This document shows positions 52,977 to 61,429 of a stretch of 64,000 nucleotides of DNA, piece by piece. The position numbers and the translations under genes are program-made. The stretch lies in contig OZ022349.1 of assembly GCA_963989245.1 (NCBI GenBank), positions 33,721,616-33,785,615 on the forward strand, read 5' to 3'. Origin of the DNA: Nansenia antarctica. Lineage: Eukaryota > Chordata > Actinopteri > Argentiniformes > Microstomatidae. Within the stretch, counting starts at the first letter, position 1, and each line of letters begins with the position of its first letter. The notes under the pieces were generated by a model. The model worked only from the letters and a program-made list of their open reading frames with translations, made no database searches and was not told the origin of the DNA.

Positions 52977-53101
52977 ACCCCCCGTTCTTTTGTGGGGGGT
53001 CAAGGCGCAAACCAAAACACAACAGCACTTTCCTTCCACAATCAGCCACTTTGTAAAAAACCAAAACAAAACCTGTTGCCCCCCATCCTTCTGTGGGGGG
53101 C
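52977..53101 (-). other. Two G/C hairpins in the 3' UTR of the ORF1-only element
   Basis: ACCCCCC...GGGGGGT (52977-53000) and GCCCCCC...GGGGGGC (53078-53101) each form a 7-bp perfect stem with a loop of about 10 bases. They lie 101 bp apart inside otherwise AC-rich sequence. The flanking bases are also similar, suggesting a duplicated structural signal, possibly for recognition by a reverse transcriptase. Confidence 0.6.
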
Positions 53102-53228
53102 CAGGATGCAAAACCCGCACATTTTCAAATCAACAAACCCTTGCACAACAAAACGACAACCCCACTCCTCAATGTTCAACACAACTCAACAGACAATCAT
53201 ACTTCACCCCAAGGGGCAAAGGTCCTCC

Positions 53229-54839
53229 TCAATCGCATTGTCCTCCAGAACTCTCATCAGTCCCATCAGTCCCATCCGCCCCTCCATCCGTCTCCATGGC
53301 CCCCTCCGCCTCCTCCCGCTCCATCTGTGTAGCCCATGTAGGGCCCGAGACCGGGGGCTCCGGCATCCTCAGAACCGCCTGAGGCCCCCCTCTCACCCCC
53401 AGATTTTCCCCACTTTCCCCCTGGGCAGGGGGACCAGCGATCAGCAGGTGCAGGTGACTCACATGCGGCAGGTCAAAACGACTCACCCGCTTAGACCCCC
53501 CACCCGGGCTCTCCTCACTGCTCCCACTGCGGCTCCTGCTGCGGCCCCTGTCCGCCCTCCTCTCCCTGTCCTTCTCCTTCTTCCGCAGCCTCTTCCGCTG
53601 CTTCCTGGGGGTCGACTCCTGCTGCGTGCCCCCCAGAGGTGTCACGAAAACCTGGGGCGGGTCTTCTTCCCCCAGGAGCACATTCAGCTCCCTCTCCAGG
53701 GCATCCAGGGACTGTTTCCCCCGGGCCGCCCTCAGCTCCCTCTCCAGGGCCTCCAGGGCCTCCAGGGCCTCACCCACCTCAGGGCCTGCTACCGGAGGTT
53801 GGTTCTCCGGGTCCTTCAGTCTGGGGGGGCGGGGGGGGGGGGAGGGGGTGGAGGGGGAAGGGGGAGAGGGTGAGGCGGCGGGGGGGAAGGGGGAGGAGGG
53901 GGGGGGGAGGGGGGGGGAGGCGGGGGGGGGAGGGGGAGGGGGGGGGGAGGAAGGGGGGGAGGGGGGGGGGGAGGGGGGTGGGGGACGGGTGCGGGGGGTG
54001 GGTTTGGGGGCGGGGGGGGTTGTGGGGGTGGAGGTGCTGGGGGCGCCTCCGCTCGGTGCTCTTCCGGCTCCTTGGTCCCTCGGCTTAGCCCCCCCTGCTG
54101 CATCGGCGTAGGATTTCGGCTTAGGGCGGGTTGGGCAGTCCCTGTACAAGTGTCCTCTCAGGCCACAACTGTGGCATTCCCTGGGCTGGGTGCAGTCTTT
54201 TGCCACGTGGTCCTTGGCGTTGCAGTTCCTGCACCTCATCCCAGGGCAGTCCCCCTGCCCGTGACCCGTCTGCATACACTTTTTGCAGAAAGGGGCCTGC
54301 CGGGCATAGTACAGGTTGCCCCTGTCCGCCCCCAGCGAGAAAAGTGCCGGGGGGTGTGCGTAGCCGTCGAAGCCTCCCTCTTCTGGCCGTAGGAGCACCT
54401 GGTACTGACGAGTCCCGGTCCATATCCCCCGGGCGTCCCTGATGTGGCGTGCCCCCGACGTGACCCTGCAGTAGCGGCTCAGGAACCCCTCCACGGCTTC
54501 ATCCTTCACATACGCGTTGAACACGGTCACCGTCATGACCCTGAAATTATTTTTCCCCATGTCTGTCACCCTGTAGAGCGACAGAGGCATGGTCTCGGCC
54601 CCGACGGTAACCATGTCCATCACCCTTCTGATCATGGCCGCCGAGTGAAAGGTCACGTCGAAGGCATTCTCCCGCCTATTGCCCATCAGGCAAAAGATTT
54701 CCGGGACCGTCAGTTTCAGTTGCCCCAGCAACACCACCCGGGTGAAGGTATCCCTCAGCTGGATGTCCTCCGTCTGGTCTCTCCATGCAAATCGAATCAC
54801 GTTAACCTTTCCGGCCTCTGGGCCCGACTCTTTCTCCAT
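53229..54839 (-). CDS. CCHC ORF1 protein of the ORF1-only element
   Basis: The first ATG is at 54839, giving 536 residues (the open frame upstream begins at a TTG). The N-terminal gag-like domain (VNVIRFAWRDQTEDIQLRDT; NAFDVTFHSAAMIRRVMDMV) is followed by three zinc knuckles: CKKCMQTGHGQGDC, CRNCNAKDHVAKDC, CHSCGLRGHLYRDC. A very Pro-rich linker (53816-54050) is encoded by long C runs, and a charged helical region (LEALERELRAARGK) and an Arg-rich KRLRKKEKDRERRADRGRS tail follow. Architecture parallels ORF1 at 33690-35240 but the sequence is clearly diverged. The frame is undamaged, consistent with recent activity in trans. Confidence 0.9.
   Translation of the reverse strand: MEKESGPEAGKVNVIRFAWRDQTEDIQLRDTFTRVVLLGQLKLTVPEIFCLMGNRRENAFDVTFHSAAMIRRVMDMVTVGAETMPLSLYRVTDMGKNNFRVMTVTVFNAYVKDEAVEGFLSRYCRVTSGARHIRDARGIWTGTRQYQVLLRPEEGGFDGYAHPPALFSLGADRGNLYYARQAPFCKKCMQTGHGQGDCPGMRCRNCNAKDHVAKDCTQPRECHSCGLRGHLYRDCPTRPKPKSYADAAGGAKPRDQGAGRAPSGGAPSTSTPTTPPAPKPTPRTRPPPPSPPPSPPSSPPPPPPPPASPPLPPPSSPFPPAASPSPPSPSTPSPPPRPPRLKDPENQPPVAGPEVGEALEALEALERELRAARGKQSLDALERELNVLLGEEDPPQVFVTPLGGTQQESTPRKQRKRLRKKEKDRERRADRGRSRSRSGSSEESPGGGSKRVSRFDLPHVSHLHLLIAGPPAQGESGENLGVRGGPQAVLRMPEPPVSGPTWATQMEREEAEGAMETDGGADGTDGTDESSGGQCD
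53816..54050 (+). repeat. G-run tract with quadruplex potential
   Basis: The plus strand is almost purely G with single A/T/C interruptions. It corresponds to the Pro-rich linker of the ORF1 protein on the other strand. Many runs of four or more G are adjacent. Confidence 0.9.
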
Positions 54840-54907
54840 TTTCTGCTTTCCCGGCAGAATCAAGATACAACACTTGATTTGCCTTTGCAAGTTACAGCAG
54901 TCTGCTC

Positions 54908-54960
54908 ACTGATAAGAACAGATACTACACTTGATCTTAGCCAAAAGGCCGAGAAGCGAT
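54908..54960 (-). pseudogene. U2 snRNA nt 1-53, cut by the ORF1-only element
   Basis: Matches complete U2 from nt 1 (54960) to nt 53 (54908), then departs. Promoter block 54961-55085 is present, so transcription could still start here and run into the element on the same strand. Confidence 0.95.
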
Positions 54961-55085
54961 AACCCATAAATTGAACCGCGCCCACCTCCGCCGCCATTAT
55001 GGTCAAAGTGTGAAAAATGGGTTGACCTGTGACCTGTGACCTGTGACCTGTGACCCCCACCTGGCTTACCTTGAAACACGGATAT
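54961..55085 (-). promoter_or_regulatory. U2 upstream block, four AGGTCAC heptads
   Basis: Same layout as other copies with four heptads. It may drive the retroelement as a U2 read-through RNA (inference). Confidence 0.55.
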
Positions 55086-55181
55086 GGGCTCAGCGAGACG
55101 CAGAGCCTGCCAAAAATAGCTTGAACTCGTAAGTGTTCCTCTCCACAGAAGTCTTTAGTAAAAGGCGAAAGGCTTGTGCGT
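55086..55181 (-). pseudogene. 5'-truncated U5 snRNA
   Basis: Fourth full-size example of the truncated U5 next to a U2 promoter block. Confidence 0.8.
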
Positions 55182-55311
55182 TTTTTGTGGGTAGTGGTGG
55201 TCTAGTGGATAGTGAGTTGGACTTGTGATTGGAAGGTTGTGAGTTCAAATCCCGCCTGAAACCACACCACTACTAGTGTGCCCTTCAGTTCTTCTTCTTC
55301 TTCTTCTTCTT

Positions 55312-55342
<31 letters not shown>

Positions 55343-55605
55343 GTGGGTAGTGGTGGTCTAGTGGATAGTGAGTTGGACTTGTGATCGGAAGGTTGTGAGT
55401 TCAAATCCCGCCTGAAACCACACCACTACTAGTGTGCCCTTGAGTTCTTCTTCTTCTTCTTCTTCTTCTTCTTCTTCTTCTTCTTCTTCTTCTTCGTGGG
55501 TAGTGGTGGTCTAGTGGATAGTGAGTTGGACTTGTGATCGGAAGGTTGTGAGTTCAAATCCCGCCTGAAACCACACCACTACTAGTGTGCCCTTCAGTTC
55601 TTCTT

Positions 55606-55636
<31 letters not shown>

Positions 55637-55743
55637 GTGGGTAGTGGTGGTCTAGTGGATAGTGAGTTGGACTTGTGATCGGAAGGTTGTGAGTTCAAAT
55701 CCCGCCTGAAACCACACCACTACTAGTGTGCCCTTGAGTTCTT

Positions 55744-55774
<31 letters not shown>

Positions 55775-55878
55775 GTGGGTAGTGGTGGTCTAGTGGATAG
55801 TGAGTTGGACTTGTGATCGGAAGGTTGTGAGTTCAAATCCCGCCTGAAACCACACCACTACTAGTGTGCCCTTGAGTT

Positions 55879-55909
<31 letters not shown>

Positions 55910-56016
55910 GTGGGTAGTGGTGGTCTAGTGGATAGTGAGTTGGACTTGTGATCGGAAGGTTGTGAGTTCAAATCCCGCCTGAAACCACACCACTACTAGT
56001 GTGCCCTTGTCTTCTT

Positions 56017-56047
<31 letters not shown>

Positions 56048-56377
56048 GTGGGTAGTGGTGGTCTAGTGGATAGTGAGTTGGACTTGTGATCGGAAGGTTG
56101 TGAGTTCAAATCCCGCCTGAAACCACACCACTACTAGTGTGCCCTTGAGTTCTTCTTCTTCTTCTTCTTCTTCTTAGTGGGTAGTGGTGGTCTAGTGGAT
56201 AGTGAGTTGGACTTGTGATCGGAAGGTTGTGAGTTCAAATCCCGCCTGAAACCACACCACTACTAGTGTGCCCTTGAGTTCTGGTGGTCTAGTGGATAGT
56301 GAGTTGGACTTGTGATCGGAAGGTTGTGAGTTCAAATCCCGCCTGAAACCACACCACTACTAGTGTGCCCTTGAGTT

Positions 56378-56408
<31 letters not shown>

Positions 56409-56524
56409 GTGGGTAGTGGTGGTCTAGTGGATAGTGAGTTGGACTTGTGATCGGAAGGTTGTGAGTTCAAATCCCGCCTGAAACCACACCACTACTAGTG
56501 TGCCCTTGAGTTCTTCTTCTTCTT

Positions 56525-56555
<31 letters not shown>

Positions 56556-56662
56556 GTGGGTAGTGGTGGTCTAGTGGATAGTGAGTTGGACTTGTGATCG
56601 GAAGGTTGTGAGTTCAAATCCCGCCTGAAACCACACCACTACTAGTGTGCCCTTGAGTTCTT

Positions 56663-56693
<31 letters not shown>

Positions 56694-56800
56694 GTGGGTA
56701 GTGGTGGTCTAGTGGATAGTGAGTTGGACTTGTGATCGGAAGGTTGTGAGTTCAAATCCCGCCTGAAACCACACCACTACTAGTGTGCCCTTGTCTTCTT

Positions 56801-56831
<31 letters not shown>

Positions 56832-56932
56832 GTGGGTAGTGGTGGTCTAGTGGATAGTGAGTTGGACTTGTGATCGGAAGGTTGTGAGTTCAAATCCCGC
56901 CTGAAACCACACCACTACTAGTGTGCCCTTGT

Positions 56933-56963
<31 letters not shown>

Positions 56964-57076
56964 GTGGGTAGTGGTGGTCTAGTGGATAGTGAGTTGGACT
57001 TGTGATCGGAAGGTTGTGAGTTCAAATCCCGCCTGAAACCACACCACTACTAGTGTGCCCTTGAGTTCTTCTTCTT

Positions 57077-57107
<31 letters not shown>

Positions 57108-57226
57108 GTGGGTAGTGGTGGTCTAGTGGATAGTGAGTTGGACTTGTGATCGGAAGGTTGTGAGTTCAAATCCCGCCTGAAACCACACCACTACTAGTGT
57201 GCCCTTGAGTTCTTCTTCTTCTTCTT

Positions 57227-57257
<31 letters not shown>

Positions 57258-57719
57258 GTGGGTAGTGGTGGTCTAGTGGATAGTGAGTTGGACTTGTGAT
57301 CGGAAGGTTGTGAGTTCAAATCCCGCCTGAAACCACACCACTACTAGTGTGCCCTTGAGTTCTTCTTCTTCTTCTTCTTAGTGGGTAGTGGTGGTCTAGT
57401 GGATAGTGAGTTGGACTTGTGATCGGAAGGTTGTGTCTTCTTCTTAGTGGGTAGTGGTGGTCTAGTGGATAGTGAGTTGGACTTGTGATCGGAAGGTTGT
57501 GAGTTCAAATCCCGCCTGAAACCACACCACTACTAGTGTGCCCTTGAGTTCTGGTGGTCTAGTGGATAGTGAGTTGGACTTGTGATCGGAAGGTTGTGAG
57601 TTCAAATCCCGCCTGAAACCACACCACTACTAGTGTGCCCTTGAGTTCTTCTTCTTCTTCTTCTTCTTCTTCTTCTGCTTCTTCTTCTTCTTCTTCTTCT
57701 TCTTCTTCTTCTTCTTCTT

Positions 57720-57750
<31 letters not shown>

Positions 57751-57903
57751 GTGGGTAGTGGTGGTCTAGTGGATAGTGAGTTGGACTTGTGATCGGAAGG
57801 TTGTGAGTTCAAATCCCGCCTGAAACCACACCACTACTAGTGTGCCCTTGAGTTCTTCTTCTCTTCTATACATTTTCTTCTTCTTCTTCTTCTTCTTCTT
57901 CTT
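55182..57903 (+). repeat. Array segment E: about 20 SINE-head units with (TTC)n
   Basis: Same unit. One unit at about 57380 is cut after GGAAGGTTGTG and followed by a short TTC and a new unit. Two fused units occur at 56281 and 57546. The segment ends with CTCTTCTATACATTTTC, a marker shared by the right-hand U2 copies. Confidence 0.97.
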
Positions 57904-57915
57904 CACATGAGATAG

Positions 57916-58103
57916 GAGTGCACCGTTCCTGGATGTACTGCAATACCAGGTCGATGCGTGGAGTGGACGGAGCAAGCCCCGATTCCAGCTCCCTGTTGCA
58001 AAAATCAATTTAATATATGGTCCCCGGGTAGGGGACGTATCAGATATTAAACTGATAAGAACAGATACTACACTTGATCTTAGCCAAAAGGCCGAGAAGC
58101 GAT
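57916..58103 (-). ncRNA. RNU2: U2 snRNA, full length but promoterless
   Basis: 188 nt identical by eye to the other copies. Upstream only TTCAATTTATGGGTT (about 15 bp) of the promoter block remains, followed at once by (GAA)n. The PSE region and AGGTCAC heptads are absent, so expression is unlikely. Confidence 0.75.
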
Positions 58104-58432
58104 AACCCATAAATTGAATTCTTCTTCTTCTTCTTCTTCTTCTTCTTCTTCTTCTTCTTCTTCTTCTTCTTCTTCTTCTTCTTCTTCTTCTTCTTCTTCT
58201 TCTTCTTCTTCTTCTTCTTCTTCTTCTTCTTCTTCTTCTTCTTCTTCTTCTTCTTCTTCTTCTTCGTGGGTAGTGGTGGTCTAGTGGATAGTGAGTTGGA
58301 CTTGTGATCGGAAGGTTGTGAGTTCAAATCCCGCCTGAAACCACACCACTACTAGTGTGCCCTTGAGTTCTTCTTCTCTTCTATACATTTTTTCTTCTTC
58401 TTCTTCTTCTTCTTCTTCTTCACATGAGATAG

Positions 58433-58620
58433 GAGTGCACCGTTCCTGGATGTACTGCAATACCAGGTCGATGCGTGGAGTGGACGGAGCAAGCCCCGAT
58501 TCCAGCTCCCTGTTGCAAAAATCAATTTAATATATGGTCCCCGGGTAGGGGACGTATCAGATATTAAACTGATAAGAACAGATACTACACTTGATCTTAG
58601 CCAAAAGGCCGAGAAGCGAT
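58433..58620 (-). ncRNA. RNU2: U2 snRNA, full length but promoterless
   Basis: Identical by eye to the 57916 copy, with the same 15-bp upstream stub joined to (GAA)n and the same CTCTTCTATACATTTTTT marker beyond its 3' flank. Confidence 0.75.
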
Positions 58621-58688
58621 AACCCATAAATTGAATTCTTCTTCTTCTTCTTCTTCTTCTTCTTCTTCTTCTTCTTCTTCTTCTTCTT

Positions 58689-58719
<31 letters not shown>

Positions 58720-58892
58720 GTGGGTAGTGGTGGTCTAGTGGATAGTGAGTTGGACTTGTGATCGGAAGGTTGTGAGTTCAAATCCCGCCTGAAACCACAC
58801 CACTACTAGTGTGCCCTTGAGTTCTTCTTCTTCTTCTTCTTCTTCTTCTTCTTCTTCTTCTTCTTCTTCTTCTTCTTCTTCTTCTTCTTCTT

Positions 58893-58923
<31 letters not shown>

Positions 58924-59090
58924 GTGGGTAGTGGTGGTCTAGTGGATAGTGAGTTGGACTTGTGATCGGAAGGTTGTGAGTTCAAATCCCGCCTGAAACC
59001 ACACCACTACTAGTGTGCCCTTGAGTTCTTCTTCTCTTCTATACATTTTTTCTTCTTCTTCTTCTTCTTCTTCTTCTTCACATGAGATAG

Positions 59091-59278
59091 GAGTGCACCG
59101 TTCCTGGATGTACTGCAATACCAGGTCGATGCGTGGAGTGGACGGAGCAAGCCCCGATTCCAGCTCCCTGTTGCAAAAATCAATTTAATATATGGTCCCC
59201 GGGTAGGGGACGTATCAGATATTAAACTGATAAGAACAGATACTACACTTGATCTTAGCCAAAAGGCCGAGAAGCGAT
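59091..59278 (-). ncRNA. RNU2: U2 snRNA, full length but promoterless
   Basis: Same sequence and same truncated upstream as its neighbours; probably copied with them by unequal exchange. Confidence 0.75.
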
Positions 59279-59529
59279 AACCCATAAATTGAATTCTTCT
59301 TCTTCTTCTTCTTCTTCTTCTTCTTCTTCTTCTTCTTCTTCTTCTTCTTCTTCTTCTTCTTCTTCTTCTTCTTCTTCTTCTTCGTGGGTAGTGGTGGTCT
59401 AGTGGATAGTGAGTTGGACTTGTGATCGGAAGGTTGTGAGTTCAAATCCCGCCTGAAACCACACCACTACTAGTGTGCCCTTGAGTTCTTCTTCTTCTTC
59501 TTCTTCTTCTTCTTCTTCTTCTTCTTCTT

Positions 59530-59560
<31 letters not shown>

Positions 59561-59706
59561 GTGGGTAGTGGTGGTCTAGTGGATAGTGAGTTGGACTTGT
59601 GATCGGAAGGTTGTGAGTTCAAATCCCGCCTGAAACCACACCACTACTAGTGTGCCCTTGAGTTCTTCTTCTTCTTCTTCTTCTTCTTCTTCTTCTTCTT
59701 CTTCTT

Positions 59707-59737
<31 letters not shown>

Positions 59738-59901
59738 GTGGGTAGTGGTGGTCTAGTGGATAGTGAGTTGGACTTGTGATCGGAAGGTTGTGAGTTCAAA
59801 TCCCGCCTGAAACCACACCACTACTAGTGTGCCCTTGAGTTCTTCTTCTCTTCTATACATTTTTTCTTCTTCTTCTTCTTCTTCTTCTTCACATGAGATA
59901 G

Positions 59902-60089
59902 GAGTGCACCGTTCCTGGATGTACTGCAATACCAGGTCGATGCGTGGAGTGGACGGAGCAAGCCCCGATTCCAGCTCCCTGTTGCAAAAATCAATTTAAT
60001 ATATGGTCCCCGGGTAGGGGACGTATCAGATATTAAACTGATAAGAACAGATACTACACTTGATCTTAGCCAAAAGGCCGAGAAGCGAT
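59902..60089 (-). ncRNA. RNU2: U2 snRNA, full length but promoterless
   Basis: Same sequence and upstream truncation. The neighbouring SINE unit has a private GAGTGCAAATCC change in its B box (about 60281). Confidence 0.75.
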
Positions 60090-60385
60090 AACCCATAAAT
60101 TGAATTCTTCTTCTTCTTCTTCTTCTTCTTCTTCTTCTTCTTCTTCTTCTTCTTCTTCTTCTTCTTCTTCTTCTTCTTCTTCTTCTTCTTCTTCTTCTTC
60201 TTCTTCTTCTTCTTCTTCTTCTTCGTGGGTAGTGGTGGTCTAGTGGATAGTGAGTTGGACTTGTGATCGGAAGGTTGTGAGTGCAAATCCCGCCTGAAAC
60301 CACACCACTACTAGTGTGCCCTTGAGTTCTTCTTCTCTTCTATACATTTTTTCTTCTTCTTCTTCTTCTTCTTCACATGAGATAG

Positions 60386-60573
60386 GAGTGCACCGTTCCT
60401 GGATGTACTGCAATACCAGGTCGATGCGTGGAGTGGACGGAGCAAGCCCCGATTCCAGCTCCCTGTTGCAAAAATCAATTTAATATATGGTCCCCGGGTA
60501 GGGGACGTATCAGATATTAAACTGATAAGAACAGATACTACACTTGATCTTAGCCAAAAGGCCGAGAAGCGAT
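60386..60573 (-). ncRNA. RNU2: U2 snRNA, full length but promoterless
   Basis: Fifth promoterless copy with the same upstream stub. It lies 484 bp from the previous copy. Confidence 0.75.
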
Positions 60574-60857
60574 AACCCATAAATTGAATTCTTCTTCTTC
60601 TTCTTCTTCTTCTTCTTCTTCTTCTTCTTCTTCTTCTTCTTCTTCTTCTTCTTCTTCTTCTTCTTCTTCTTCTTCTTCTTCTTCTTCTTCTTCTTCTTCT
60701 TCTTCGTGGGTAGTGGTGGTCTAGTGGATAGTGAGTTGGACTTGTGATCGGAAGGTTGTGAGTTCAAATCCCGCCTGAAACCACACCACTACTAGTGTGC
60801 CCTTGAGTTCTTCTTCTTCTTCTTCTTCTTCTTCTTCTTCTTCTTCTTCTTCTTCTT

Positions 60858-60888
<31 letters not shown>

Positions 60889-61085
60889 GTGGGTAGTGGT
60901 GGTCTAGTGGATAGTGAGTTGGACTTGTGATCGGAAGGTTGTGAGTTCAAATCCCGCCTGAAACCACACCACTACTAGTGTGCCCTTGAGTTCTTCTTCT
61001 TCTTCTTCTTCTTCTTCTTCTTCTTCTTCTTCTTCTTCTTCTTCTTCTTCTTCTTCTTCTTCTTCTTCTTCTTCTTCTTCTTCTT

Positions 61086-61116
<31 letters not shown>

Positions 61117-61280
61117 GTGGGTAGTGGTGGTCTAGTGGATAGTGAGTTGGACTTGTGATCGGAAGGTTGTGAGTTCAAATCCCGCCTGAAACCACACCAC
61201 TACTAGTGTGCCCTTGAGTTCTTCTTCTCTTCTATACATTTTTTCTTCTTCTTCTTCTTCTTCTTCTTCACATGAGATAG

Positions 61281-61429
61281 GAGTGCACCGTTCCTGGATG
61301 TACTGCAATACCAGGTCGATGCGTGGAGTGGACGGAGCAAGCCCCGATTCCAGCTCCCTGTTGCAAAAATCAATTTAATATATGGTCCCCGGGTAGGGGA
61401 CGTATCAGATATTAAACTGATAAGAACAG
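61281..61429 (-). pseudogene. U2 snRNA nt 40-188, separated from its 5' end by a LINE
   Basis: Ends at U2 C40 exactly as at 29105, where a second LINE copy begins. The 5' end of this U2 lies outside the window. Confidence 0.95.

Larger units (their letters stand above)
52886..54907 (-). mobile_element. ORF1-only non-LTR retroelement inserted in U2
   Basis: A 2022-bp element on the minus strand is bounded by a 16-bp duplication of U2 nt 38-53 (ATCTGTTCTTATCAGT). It has a 5' UTR of about 68 bp, one CCHC ORF and a 3' UTR of about 340 bp ending GAAATAAAAACATTTAACA. There is no endonuclease or RT and no remnant of either. Because both ends and the target duplication are clean, it moved as this short unit rather than being deleted after insertion. 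It resembles half-LINEs (HAL1 type) in concept. Its ORF1 differs from that of the LINE at 29106-36390. Confidence 0.9.
58104..61280 (+). repeat. Array segment F: SINE-head units, long (TTC)n and promoterless U2 copies
   Basis: About ten SINE-head units alternate with (TTC)n tracts of up to about 50 repeats and with the U2 copies listed separately. U2 copies lie 484 to 811 bp apart, much closer than the 2.3-kb unit at 38-41 kb. The U5 and promoter parts have been lost from every unit here. Confidence 0.95.

Noticed and set aside
53626..54111. Plus-strand Gly-rich ORFs
   Set aside because: Antisense of the Pro-rich linker of the second ORF1 (poly-G strand).
28612..61280. More than 100 tRNA genes
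   Set aside because: A and B boxes are present, but acceptor, D and T stems do not pair properly. The unit is a SINE head, not a tRNA.
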